A stretch of DNA of 6,269 nt from Rhodospirillales bacterium (lineage in GTDB: Bacteria; Pseudomonadota; Alphaproteobacteria; Acetobacterales; Acetobacteraceae), in contig JAGXAV010000137.1 of the NCBI GenBank assembly GCA_018971455.1, forward strand, positions 1 to 6,269. Direction: 5' to 3'. The position numbers and the translations under genes were made by a program. Shown piece after piece: positions 1-6,269 of the stretch. Position 1 is the first letter of the stretch, and every line of letters starts with the position of its first letter. The notes beneath the pieces are model-generated. The model was not told where the DNA came from, ran no database searches, and was given only the letters and a program-made list of their open reading frames with translations.

Positions 1-180
1 CGCCTGCGGCCAGGTGGCCTCGAGCTTGGCCGAGGTGACCGAATCGCCCGAAGCGAACAGCGTCACGTCATGGCCCATGGCGACCAGTTCCTCGGTCAGC
101 CAGGAGACCACCCGCTCCGTGCCGCCATACAGCTTCGGTGGCACGGCCTCGAAGAGCGGCGCGATCTGGGCGATACGCAT
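1..180 (-). CDS. Glycosyltransferase family 4-like protein, N-terminal fragment (cut by window edge)
   Basis: Only the first 60 codons are visible; the reading frame is still open at the left edge, so this is a window truncation and not a broken gene. The start is the ATG whose complement ends at base 180, preceded by AAGGAG with a 10-base spacer. The peptide begins MRIAQIAPLFEAVPP and carries the YGGTERVV motif (about residues 18-25) and an LFASGD segment (about 41-46), typical of the N-terminal Rossmann domain of GT-B sugar transferases. By my count 47 of 60 residues match the N-terminus of the complete transferase at 275-1327, without gaps. It lies 94 bases downstream of that gene on the same strand, so the two are probably a tandem duplicate pair and may be co-transcribed. 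The likely role is transfer of a sugar from a nucleotide-sugar donor in the cytoplasm. The catalytic half is outside the window, so donor, acceptor and intactness are unknown. Confidence 0.9.
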   Translation of the reverse strand, partial: MRIAQIAPLFEAVPPKLYGGTERVVSWLTEELVAMGHDVTLFASGDSVTSAKLEATWPQA

Positions 181-190
181 GGCGGGCAGG

Positions 191-196
191 CTCCTT
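191..196 (-). promoter_or_regulatory. Ribosome binding site of the left-edge glycosyltransferase
   Basis: Read on the minus strand this is AAGGAG, followed by 10 bases and then the ATG at 180. It is a strong Shine-Dalgarno match. It supports starting the protein at MRIAQ, which in turn supports the equivalent start in the upstream paralogue, where the ribosome site is weaker. Confidence 0.75.
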
Positions 197-208
197 ATGT
201 TGGCGCGG

Positions 209-220
209 CCAGATATCTGG
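209..220. promoter_or_regulatory. 12-base perfect palindrome, candidate operator
   Basis: CCAGATATCTGG is a perfect 12-base inverted repeat with an AT-rich core in otherwise very GC-rich DNA. It sits between the two tandem transferase genes, 28 bases upstream of the start codon at 180 and 54 bases past the stop codon of the upstream gene. This is where an operator or promoter element for an independently controlled second transferase would be expected. On the minus strand GATATC could serve as a poor -10 element, with CTGCAC 17 bases upstream as a poor -35. No regulator can be named, and chance is possible. Confidence 0.3.
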
Positions 221-274
221 GCAGGCGGGCGGTTGTGCAGCGAGGCCGCCGCGTAGGCAACGAAGATGGCGAAA

Positions 275-1327
275 TCACGGCCCGTCCGCGCGGCCGCGCC
301 CGCGGGCCAGCCGGCGGTAGAGTGCCACATAATCCTCGGCCATGCGCCGCGCCGTCCAGCGCGCCTCGAAGCGCCGCCGAACCGCCGCGCGGTCCAGCGT
401 GCCGAGCCGACCGCACGCCGCCACCGCCTGCTCCACCGTCTCGACGATGAATCCGGTCAGCCCCTCCTCCACCACCTCCGGCACCGAGCCCTGGCGGAAG
501 GCCACCACCGGGCAGCCGCAGGCCATGGCCTCGATCATCACCAGCCCGAAGGGCTCCGGCCAGGCAATCGGAAACAGCAGCGCCCGCGCCCCCGACAGGA
601 AGGCCGGCTTGCGCGCATCGTCGATCTCGCCGATGAACTCCACGCCCCCGCCCGCCAGCAGCGGCGCCACCACCTGCGCATGGTAGGCGGCATCCTCCTC
701 GCCGATCTTGGCCGCCACCTTGAGCTTCACGCCGCAGGCGGCGGCAATCCGGATGGCGCTCTCGATCCCCTTCTCGGGCGAAATCCGCCCCAGAAAGGCA
801 AAATACGGCGCCTCCTCCGCCACCGGCGCCGGCGCCAGCAAATCCCGCGGCATGCCGTGCAGCACGCTCGCCGCCCAGCCCAGCCCGGGCTGCGGCCGGC
901 GCTGGCTGTCGGAAACCGATACGAGGTTCACCTGCGGAAACAGGCCATAGATCTCGGACACCCAATCCTGATCCAGCCGGCCGTGCAGCGTCGTCAGAAA
1001 CGGCGTCGCCTGCCGGGTGAACACGGAAAACGGATGGAAATCGATGTGGAAATGCAGCACATCGAACTGCTCCGCCTCCCGGCGCACAAGCTCGATCAGC
1101 CGCGCATAGGGGGCCGCGTTGCGCTCGAAATTGGGCACGAACCGCTCCGCCCGCGCGCGCGCCGCCACCAGCCGCGCCGAGGTATGGCTGTCGCCGGTGG
1201 CGAACAGCGTCACCTCATGGCCCATCGCTACCAGTTCCTCGGTCAGCCAATGAACCACGCGCTCGGTCCCGCCATAGCGCGGCGGGGGCACGGATTCGAA
1301 CAGCGGGGCAATCTGGGCGATGCGCAT
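275..1327 (-). CDS. Glycosyltransferase family 4 (GT-B fold) protein, complete
   Basis: This 350-residue protein has the layout of a retaining GT4 transferase that moves a sugar from an activated donor to an acceptor in the cytoplasm or at the inner membrane face. The N-terminal acceptor domain holds YGGTERVV (about 18-25), LFATGD (41-46) and a histidine-rich HFHIDFHPF stretch (92-100). The C-terminal donor domain holds FLGRISPEKG (178-187; Arg181 and Lys186 are the expected diphosphate contacts) and EPFGLVMIE (258-266), whose Glu258 and Glu266 form the EX7E motif. No signal peptide or membrane segment is evident, and the length is usual for compact GT4 proteins. An in-frame ATG 12 codons upstream (complement ending at 1363) is possible, but the paralogue at 1-180 starts at the same MRIAQ, and those 12 extra residues do not look like family sequence. 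The ribosome site is weak (GCAGG, 8-base spacer). The gene is divergent from the ABC exporter. Donor and acceptor sugars cannot be told; a role in exopolysaccharide, glycolipid or stress-related glycan synthesis is inference. Confidence 0.94.
   Translation of the reverse strand: MRIAQIAPLFESVPPPRYGGTERVVHWLTEELVAMGHEVTLFATGDSHTSARLVAARARAERFVPNFERNAAPYARLIELVRREAEQFDVLHFHIDFHPFSVFTRQATPFLTTLHGRLDQDWVSEIYGLFPQVNLVSVSDSQRRPQPGLGWAASVLHGMPRDLLAPAPVAEEAPYFAFLGRISPEKGIESAIRIAAACGVKLKVAAKIGEEDAAYHAQVVAPLLAGGGVEFIGEIDDARKPAFLSGARALLFPIAWPEPFGLVMIEAMACGCPVVAFRQGSVPEVVEEGLTGFIVETVEQAVAACGRLGTLDRAAVRRRFEARWTARRMAEDYVALYRRLARGRGRADGP
1148..1327 (-). repeat. Second copy of a 180-base ungapped paralogous repeat (first copy 1-180)
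   Basis: The first 180 coding bases of the complete transferase align without gaps to bases 1-180 at a constant offset of 1147. The longest exact run I see is 20 bases (83-102 against 1230-1249). At protein level 47 of 60 residues match. This is a gene-scale tandem duplication, not a mobile repeat. How far the similarity continues into the left-hand copy cannot be seen here. Confidence 0.8.
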
Positions 1328-1486
1328 CGGGGGAACCTGCCAAACTTTCGCCCGCGGCACCATGCGCGCGCCCCCGATGGCCGCCGCCCCCTGGCGCGGC
1401 AGACGGCACCCCCCCCCCGCGACCGCGCCAAAATCGGGCCGCAATGCTAGACCATAGAGGCCGCCCCGCACCAAGGACCGCATGCA
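1328..1486. promoter_or_regulatory. Divergent intergenic region with a C10 tract
   Basis: These 159 bases separate the start of the minus-strand transferase from the start of the plus-strand ABC exporter, so promoters for both should lie here. I find no convincing -35/-10 pair. The best plus-strand candidate is the area around TGCTAGACC (1445-1453), which resembles an extended -10 only loosely. The striking element is an uninterrupted run of ten C at 1409-1418, 68 bases upstream of the exporter's TTG and 81 bases upstream of the transferase's ATG. The region also holds a possible alternative transferase start at 1361-1363. The promoter assignment is inferred from gene orientation. Confidence 0.45.
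1473..1477 (+). promoter_or_regulatory. Ribosome binding site that fixes a TTG start
   Basis: AAGGA is followed by a 9-base spacer to the TTG at 1487, near-ideal placement. An in-frame TAG at 1448-1450 closes the frame upstream, and no ATG or GTG lies in frame between it and 1487, so TTG is the only good start. The ATG at 1482 is in another frame, only 4 bases from this site, and runs straight into TGA. Confidence 0.75.
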
Positions 1487-3265
1487 TTGACCTCGCCCAG
1501 CGCCCTGCCCCGCTACCAGGCCCGCCCGCTGGCCTTCATCCTGCGCTATGTCCGCCGCCACGCCGCGGCCCATATCGGGATCCTGGGCTCGGTGCTGCTC
1601 GCCGTGATCTGCGCCGTCGGCACCCAGTACGGCATGAAGACGCTGATCGACGTCGTCTCCCGCGGCCCGCAGGCCGGCGGCACCGCCGTGTGGTGGGCTT
1701 TCGCGCTGCTGTGCCTGCTGATCACCGCGGACAACCTCTCCTGGCGCATCGGCGGCTGGATCGCCGCCTCCGCCTTCGTGCGCGTCACCGGCGATGTGCG
1801 CCGCGACCTCTTCGCCCACCTCGCCGGCCACGCGCCGAGCTACTTCTCCGAGCGCCTGCCCGGCACGCTGGCCAGCCGCATCACGGCCACCTCCAACGCG
1901 GTGTTCATGGCCGAGAACAGCACTGCCTGGAACGTTCTGCCGCCCTGCATCGGCGTCGTCGTCGCCATCGCCCTCGTGGCCTCGGTCAATCCGCTGATGG
2001 CCGCCTCGCTCGCCGCCGTCAGCTTCGCCATGGCCGCCTACATCTTCCACCTCGCCCGCCGCGGCACGCCGATCCATCGCGACTTCGCCACCAAGGCGGC
2101 CGGCGTTGACGGCGAACTGGTCGATGTCATCGGCAACATGCACGTCGTGCGCGCCTTCGGCGCCACCTGGCGCGAGCATGACCGTCTCGGCGCCCGCATC
2201 GAAGTCGAAATGAAAGCGCGGCGGCGCAGCCTGATCTATCTCGAAAAGCTGCGCCTGATCCACGCCCTCATCACGGTGTTCATCACCGCCGGCCTGCTCG
2301 CCTGGGGCGTGCGCATGTGGCAGAACGGCCAGGCCACGCCGGGCGACATGGTGCTGATCACCTCGCTCGGCCTCACCATTCTGCACTCCACGCGCGACCT
2401 TGCGGTGGCCCTGGTGGACCTCACCCAGCACATCGCCCGGCTGGACGAGGCGATCACCGCCATCCTCGTCCCCCACGACCTGCCGGACGCGCCGGACGCG
2501 CCCCCCCTGCGCCACGGCCCCGGCCAGGTTTCGTTCGACGCGGTGCGTTTCGCCTATCCCGGCCGCCCGCCCATCCTGAACGGGCTCGACCTGCGCATCG
2601 AACCCGGCCAGCGCGTCGGTCTGGTCGGCGCCTCGGGCGCCGGAAAATCCACCGTGCTCGCCCTGTTGCAACGCTTCTACGACGTCCAGCACGGCGCCGT
2701 GCGCATCGACGGACAGGACATCTCCACGGTGACGCAGGAAAGCCTGCGCGCCATGCTCGCCGTGGTGCCACAGGATATCAGCCTGTTTCATCGCTCGGTG
2801 CTGGAGAACATCCGCTACGCCCGCCCCGAGGCCAGCGAGGCCGAGGTGCTCACCGCCGCCGAAATCGCGCGCTGCCGCGATTTCATCGAGGCGCTGCCCG
2901 ACGGCTTCGCCACCATGGTCGGCGATCGCGGCGTCAAGCTCTCCGGCGGTCAGCGCCAGCGCCTCGCCATCGCGCGCGCCCTGCTCAAGAACGCGCCCAT
3001 CCTGCTGCTCGACGAGGCGACCAGCGCGCTGGACAGCGAATCCGAACAGGCGATCCAGCTCGCGCTGGACAATCTGATGCGCGGCCGCACCGTCATCGCC
3101 ATCGCCCACCGCCTCTCCACCCTGCGCAATTTCGACCGCATCGTGGTGATGGAGGCCGGCCGCGTCATCGACGACGGCGCGCCCGACACGCTCGCCGCCC
3201 GCCCCGGCCCCTATCGCGACCTCCTGCGCGCCCAGATGGCCGGAAACACGCAGACCGCCGCCTAG
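1487..3265 (+). CDS. ABC exporter half-transporter (fused permease and ATP-binding domains)
   Basis: This 592-residue protein is a type IV (MsbA/LmrA-like) ABC exporter of usual length that should work as a homodimer in the inner membrane. The N-terminal domain has hydrophobic segments near residues 31-50, 68-85, 152-171, 171-190, 256-275 and about 285-305, consistent with six membrane helices. The ATPase domain (from about 345) is complete: A-loop Tyr in FAYPG (356-360), Walker A GASGAGKST (381-389), Q-loop VPQD (Gln429), signature LSGGQ (485-489), Walker B ILLLDE (505-510) with catalytic Glu510, D-loop SALD (513-516) and H-loop His541. No peptidase or periplasmic partner domain is present. 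The start is TTG, chosen from a well-placed AAGGA and an upstream in-frame stop. The gene is divergent from the glycosyltransferases and convergent with the thiolase, so it probably forms its own transcript. Lipid, glycolipid, drug or peptide are all possible substrates; the sugar transferases next door make a glycolipid thinkable but do not show it. Confidence 0.95.
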   Translation: MTSPSALPRYQARPLAFILRYVRRHAAAHIGILGSVLLAVICAVGTQYGMKTLIDVVSRGPQAGGTAVWWAFALLCLLITADNLSWRIGGWIAASAFVRVTGDVRRDLFAHLAGHAPSYFSERLPGTLASRITATSNAVFMAENSTAWNVLPPCIGVVVAIALVASVNPLMAASLAAVSFAMAAYIFHLARRGTPIHRDFATKAAGVDGELVDVIGNMHVVRAFGATWREHDRLGARIEVEMKARRRSLIYLEKLRLIHALITVFITAGLLAWGVRMWQNGQATPGDMVLITSLGLTILHSTRDLAVALVDLTQHIARLDEAITAILVPHDLPDAPDAPPLRHGPGQVSFDAVRFAYPGRPPILNGLDLRIEPGQRVGLVGASGAGKSTVLALLQRFYDVQHGAVRIDGQDISTVTQESLRAMLAVVPQDISLFHRSVLENIRYARPEASEAEVLTAAEIARCRDFIEALPDGFATMVGDRGVKLSGGQRQRLAIARALLKNAPILLLDEATSALDSESEQAIQLALDNLMRGRTVIAIAHRLSTLRNFDRIVVMEAGRVIDDGAPDTLAARPGPYRDLLRAQMAGNTQTAA

Positions 3266-3275
3266 ACGAGCACGA

Positions 3276-3310
3276 TCCGACCCGCCGCGAAACGGGTCAG
3301 CCGGGTCGGA
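3276..3310. terminator. Candidate bidirectional terminator hairpin between convergent genes
   Basis: A perfect 9-base inverted repeat, TCCGACCCG (3276-3284) and CGGGTCGGA (3302-3310), encloses a 17-base loop. The left arm can instead pair GACCCG (3279-3284) with CGGGTC (3293-3298) around an 8-base loop, so two mutually exclusive stems share one arm. The site fills most of the 57-base gap between the exporter stop (3265) and the thiolase stop (3323), where a shared terminator is expected. Neither strand has a T tract after the stem, so intrinsic termination would be weak, or the hairpin may instead stabilise 3' ends. Confidence 0.5.
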
Positions 3311-3322
3311 CGCGGCTCCGGA

Positions 3323-4501
3323 TCACACCCGCTCGAACACCGCGGCAATTCCCTGCCCGCCGCCGATGCACATCGTCACCAGCGCATGGCGCCCGCCCGT
3401 GCGCGCGAGTTCGTACAGCGCCTTCACTGTGACCATCGCCCCGGTGGCCCCGACCGGATGACCGAGCGAAATGCCGCTGCCGTTGGGGTTCACCCGCGCC
3501 GGATCGAAACCCATGTCCTTGGCCACCGCGCAGGCCTGGGCGGCGAACGCCTCGTTGGCCTCGATCACGTCCATGTCGCCGACGCCAAGCCCCGCCCGCG
3601 CCAGCGCCTGGCGCGAAGCGGGCACCGGGCCGATGCCCATATAAGCCGGATCGACGCCGGCATGACCGGTGGAGACCAGGCGCGCCATCGGCGTGAGGCC
3701 GAGCCGCGCCACCGCCTCCCCGCTCGCCACCACCACGGCCGCGGCGCCGTCATTGATGCCCGAGGCATTGCCGGCGGTGACGCTGCCATCCTTCTTGAAC
3801 ACCGCGCGCAGCCCGGCAAAATCCTCGGGCTTTGCGTCATGGCGGATATGCTCGTCGGCATCGAAGGTCACCGCGCCCTTGCGCGTCTTCACCTCGATGC
3901 CGAGGATCTGGCTGCGGAATCGCCCCGCGCGCGTCGCCGCACTCGCCCGCTGATGGCTCTCCAGCGCCAATGCATCCTGCTCGCCGCGGGTGATCTGGTG
4001 GCTCTCGGCGAGATTTTCCGCCGTCACCCCCATCAGGATGCGCCGGAAAGGATCGTTCAGCGCGCCGTTGAGCGTATCGAGCGCCGGCGTGTCGCCCATC
4101 TTCTGCCCCCAGCGCGCCGCCGGCATTAGGTACGGCGCGCGGCTCATATTCTCCACTCCGCCGGCCACCGCCACCTCCGCCTCGCCGGCACGGATCGCGT
4201 TGGCCGCGGTCAGGATCGCCTGCAACCCGCTGCCGCACAGCCGGTTGACGGTCAGCGCCGGCACCTCCTGCGGCAATCCGCCCTCGATCACGGCGATGCG
4301 CGAGATGTACATGTCGCGTGGCTCGGTGTGCAGCACCTGGCCGAAGACCGACAGGCCGAATTCACCCGCCGCCACGCCGCTGCGCCGCACCGCCTCGGCG
4401 GTCACGGCGGCCACCAGCGCGCTCGGCGGGGTATCCTTCAGCGCGCCGCCGAAGGTGCCGATGGCGGTGCGCACACCGGCCACGATGTAGATATCGCTCA
4501 T
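3323..4501 (-). CDS. bktB: Beta-ketothiolase (acetyl-CoA acetyltransferase), BktB/PhaA type
   Basis: This 392-residue cytoplasmic thiolase catalyses reversible condensation of two acyl-CoAs to a 3-ketoacyl-CoA, or its CoA-dependent cleavage. All family landmarks are present: nucleophilic Cys89 in NRLCGSGLQA, Asn316 in NEAF, His348 in GISLGHPVGATG, and Cys378 in CIGGGQG. Length and numbering coincide with the classic 392-residue biosynthetic thiolase of Zoogloea (Cys89, His348, Cys378), including Met157 and Met288 of the substrate pocket. Segments such as TEPRDMY, SRAPYL, DPFRRI, GHAGVDP and the C-terminal IAAVFERV resemble Cupriavidus BktB as I recall it. That enzyme accepts longer 3-ketoacyl-CoAs than PhaA and supports mixed polyhydroxyalkanoates. 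The start ATG has GAGGAG with a 7-base spacer. The gene is divergent from an acyl-CoA ligase, which suggests shared control of acyl-CoA metabolism. No phaB or phaC is in view, so a storage-polymer role over beta-oxidation is not shown. The family call is secure; the exact symbol is less so. Confidence 0.96.
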   Translation of the reverse strand: MSDIYIVAGVRTAIGTFGGALKDTPPSALVAAVTAEAVRRSGVAAGEFGLSVFGQVLHTEPRDMYISRIAVIEGGLPQEVPALTVNRLCGSGLQAILTAANAIRAGEAEVAVAGGVENMSRAPYLMPAARWGQKMGDTPALDTLNGALNDPFRRILMGVTAENLAESHQITRGEQDALALESHQRASAATRAGRFRSQILGIEVKTRKGAVTFDADEHIRHDAKPEDFAGLRAVFKKDGSVTAGNASGINDGAAAVVVASGEAVARLGLTPMARLVSTGHAGVDPAYMGIGPVPASRQALARAGLGVGDMDVIEANEAFAAQACAVAKDMGFDPARVNPNGSGISLGHPVGATGAMVTVKALYELARTGGRHALVTMCIGGGQGIAAVFERV

Positions 4502-4624
4502 CGCCTCTCTCCTCTCCCGCAGGCCGGTGACTTACCCAGCGCTTCCGCTCTACTGTGACGCAAAGACCCCTGGGCGCAAGGCTCGTGCGTGCCGGGGATA
4601 GGCCAGCGAGGGAGGCGCCACGCA
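4502..4624. promoter_or_regulatory. Divergent intergenic region between thiolase and acyl-CoA ligase
   Basis: These 123 bases must carry the starts of two opposite transcripts. Both ribosome sites are clear: GAGGAG on the minus strand (4509-4514, 7 bases from the thiolase ATG) and GGGAGG on the plus strand (4610-4615, 9 bases from the ligase ATG). In the middle I see TACTGT (4551-4556) as a poor plus-strand -10 without a good -35. There is also a small inverted repeat, AGCG-CTTC-CGCT (4539-4550), that could be part of an operator but is too short to trust. Joint control by a fatty-acid-responsive regulator is plausible from the gene pair, but no known operator is recognised. Confidence 0.45.
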
Positions 4625-6269
4625 ATGCTCGGCTTGATGCAGGACCACCATCTGATGATCAGCTCGATCATCCGTCATGCCGCCCGCCACCATGCGCGGT
4701 CCGAAATCGTCTCCAAGACCGTCGAGGGCGACATCCATCGCACCGATTACGTCACCCTCGAACGCCGCGCCCGCCGCCTCGCCCGCGCCCTTCAGCGCCT
4801 CGGCGTGCAGCCGGAGACCCGCGTCGCCACGCTGGCCTGGAACAGCTTCCGCCATCTCGAACTCTACTACGCCATCTCCGGCATGCAGGCCGTCTGCCAC
4901 ACCATCAACCCGCGCCTGTCGCAGGACGACATCGCCTACATCGTCAACCACGCCGCCGACACGGTGATCTTCGCCGACACCAGCTTCGCCGCCCTCCTCG
5001 CCGCCGTCGCCCCCCGCGTCACCGCCAGCGTGCGCGCCGTGGTGTTCATGACCGAGCCCGCCCACATGCCGGCCATCCCCCTGCCGGCGGGCATGGAGTT
5101 GCTCTGCTACGAGGACATCATGGCGGCGGCCGACGAGGAGTACGACTGGCCGGTATTCGACGAGCGCACCGCGGCCTCGCTCTGCTACACCTCCGGCACC
5201 ACCGGCAAACCCAAGGGCGTCCTCTACAGCCACCGCTCCACCGTCCTGCACGCCTACGGCGCGAACGGGGCCGACGTGCTCGGCATGCGCGGCGCCGACC
5301 GCATGCTGCCGGTGGTGCCGATGTTCCACGTCAATGCCTGGGGCACGCCCTACGCCGCCCCCATGGCCGGCACCGCTCTGGTCATGCCCGGCCGCCACCT
5401 CGACGGCGCCAGCCTCACCCAGCTGATGAACCAGGAACGCGTCACGATGTCGGCCGGCGTGCCGACCGTCTGGCTCGGCCTGCTTCAGCACCTGCGCAGC
5501 AGCGGCCAGCGCCTCGACACCGTCAGGCGCCTGATCGTCGGCGGCTCGGCCTGCCCGCGCATGCTGATGGAGGCGTTCGGCGACGAATACGGCGTGCGGG
5601 TCGACCACGCCTGGGGCATGACCGAAATGAGCCCGCTCGGCACCTACAACACCCCCAACGCCACCACCATGGATCTCACCGGCGAAGCGGCGATGCGCCT
5701 GCGCGAGAAGCAGGGCCGCGCGGTGTTCGGCGTGGATATGCGCATCGTGGACGATGCCGGCCACGCGCTCGCCCAGGACGGCGCGCAGTCCGGCCACCTC
5801 CAGGTCAAGGGACCATGGGTGTGCAGCGCCTATTTCGGCGACGCCCCCGGCTCGGCCCTCGACGCCGAAGGCTGGTTCGCCACCGGCGACGTCGCCAGCA
5901 TCGATCCCGACGGGTACATGGAGATCACCGACCGGTCGAAGGACGTGATCAAGTCCGGCGGCGAGTGGATCAGCTCGGTTCAGCTCGAGAACCTGGCGGT
6001 GGCCCACCCCGCCGTCGCCGAGGCCGCGGTGATCGCGGCGCGGCACGCGAAATGGGACGAGCGGCCGCTGTTGCTGATCGTCACCAAGTCCGGGCAGAGC
6101 GTCAGCCGCGCGGAGATGCTCGCCTTCCTCGAAGGCAAGGTCGCGAAATGGTGGCTGCCGGACGACGTCGTCACGGTCGAGGCGCTGCCGCATACCGCCA
6201 CCGGCAAGATCTCCAAGCTGGCGCTGCGGGAAAAATACCGCGACCACCTGCTGGCACAGAGTCCCGGTT
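4625..6269 (+). CDS. AlkK-like fatty-acid--CoA ligase (acyl-CoA synthetase), 3' end cut by window
   Basis: 548 codons are open from the ATG at 4625 to the right edge with no stop. The enzyme should activate a carboxylic acid with ATP and CoA through an acyl-adenylate, in the cytoplasm. Adenylate-forming motifs appear in order: P-loop [12 protein letters not shown] (188-199), MFHVNAWG (233-240), GGSACP (306-311), WGMTEMSP (330-337), TGD (420-422), hinge [15 protein letters not shown] (436-450), and catalytic Lys528 in TGKIS. The N-terminus (MLGLMQ), [14 protein letters not shown] and [10 protein letters not shown] match Pseudomonas AlkK, a medium-chain acyl-CoA ligase of about 546 residues, as I recall it. 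The related DmdB, which activates 3-(methylthio)propionate, shares many of these motifs and cannot be excluded. By comparison with AlkK only a few codons should be missing. A GGGAGG site 9 bases upstream supports the start over later in-frame ATGs at 4637 and 4655. The divergent thiolase suggests a role in fatty-acid breakdown or acyl-CoA supply. Confidence 0.95.
   Translation, partial: MLGLMQDHHLMISSIIRHAARHHARSEIVSKTVEGDIHRTDYVTLERRARRLARALQRLGVQPETRVATLAWNSFRHLELYYAISGMQAVCHTINPRLSQDDIAYIVNHAADTVIFADTSFAALLAAVAPRVTASVRAVVFMTEPAHMPAIPLPAGMELLCYEDIMAAADEEYDWPVFDERTAASLCYTSGTTGKPKGVLYSHRSTVLHAYGANGADVLGMRGADRMLPVVPMFHVNAWGTPYAAPMAGTALVMPGRHLDGASLTQLMNQERVTMSAGVPTVWLGLLQHLRSSGQRLDTVRRLIVGGSACPRMLMEAFGDEYGVRVDHAWGMTEMSPLGTYNTPNATTMDLTGEAAMRLREKQGRAVFGVDMRIVDDAGHALAQDGAQSGHLQVKGPWVCSAYFGDAPGSALDAEGWFATGDVASIDPDGYMEITDRSKDVIKSGGEWISSVQLENLAVAHPAVAEAAVIAARHAKWDERPLLLIVTKSGQSVSRAEMLAFLEGKVAKWWLPDDVVTVEALPHTATGKISKLALREKYRDHLLAQSPG

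Noticed and set aside
288..299. 12-base palindrome GCGCGGCCGCGC near the 3' end of the complete transferase
   Set aside because: It is made only of G and C inside Arg/Gly/Ala codons, so it is easily explained by base composition. It lies inside the coding region, not after the stop, so it is not called a terminator.
1361..1363. Upstream in-frame ATG as the start of the complete glycosyltransferase
   Set aside because: It would add 12 residues that do not resemble the family, and the paralogue at 1-180 begins at the same MRIAQ with a strong ribosome site.
266..1450. 394-codon plus-strand open frame opposite the complete glycosyltransferase
   Set aside because: It is rich in Arg, Pro, Ala and His, without recognisable motifs, and antisense to a well-supported GT4 gene.
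275..3109. Very long minus-strand open frame (944 codons) covering both the transferase and the antisense of the ABC exporter
   Set aside because: Only the 275-1327 part resembles a known protein. The part antisense to the exporter is rich in His, Gly, Asp, Ala and Val, with no family motif, as expected when a GC-rich gene is read backwards. The exporter on the plus strand has every ABC motif.
2317..3432. 371-codon plus-strand frame overlapping the exporter in another phase and running past its stop
   Set aside because: It is an Arg-, Pro- and Ala-rich shadow frame with no domain, overlapping the well-supported ATPase domain.
4539..4550. Short inverted repeat AGCG-CTTC-CGCT as an operator in the thiolase-ligase gap
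   Set aside because: The four-base arms are too short to stand out from chance in this base composition.
4550..6247. 565-codon minus-strand open frame opposite the acyl-CoA ligase
   Set aside because: It is the antisense shadow of a gene with complete adenylate-forming motifs. Its composition (many His, Gly, Val, Asp, Arg) and lack of domains mark it as spurious, although such frames are often misannotated in GC-rich genomes.

Overview
The window is GC-rich, with coding sequences strongly biased to G or C at third codon positions. It looks like an ordinary chromosomal stretch from an alphaproteobacterium-like organism. An Acetobacteraceae or Acidiphilium-type host is my guess from the gene families and base composition; no marker gene here proves it. 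I see no rRNA, tRNA, insertion sequence, integrase, CRISPR array or plasmid function. No stretch longer than about 160 bases lacks a gene.

Layout, left to right: (1) the first 60 codons of a GT-B glycosyltransferase on the minus strand, cut by the left edge; (2) a complete paralogous family-4 glycosyltransferase on the minus strand, 94 bases upstream of the first and very probably its tandem duplicate; (3) a 159-base divergent intergenic region with a run of ten C; (4) on the plus strand, a complete ABC exporter with fused membrane and ATPase domains, starting at TTG; (5) a 57-base convergent gap with a hairpin that may end transcription from both sides; (6) on the minus strand, a complete 392-residue BktB/PhaA-type beta-ketothiolase with all catalytic residues; (7) a 123-base divergent intergenic region; (8) on the plus strand, an AlkK-like fatty-acyl-CoA ligase, open through the right edge and probably missing only its last few codons.

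Two functional themes are visible. The left half (two sugar transferases and an exporter) could serve glycan or glycolipid synthesis and export, but the exporter is divergent from the transferases and its substrate cannot be read from sequence. The right half (acyl-CoA ligase and thiolase, divergently transcribed) fits activation of medium-chain or related carboxylic acids and thiolytic cleavage or condensation of acyl-CoAs, feeding beta-oxidation or supplying polyhydroxyalkanoate precursors.

I found no convincing new biological system. The points most worth checking are the tandem transferase duplication, the C10 tract between divergent genes, a 12-base palindrome between the two transferases, the TTG start overlapped by a two-codon mini-ORF, and the nested alternative hairpins at the convergent junction.
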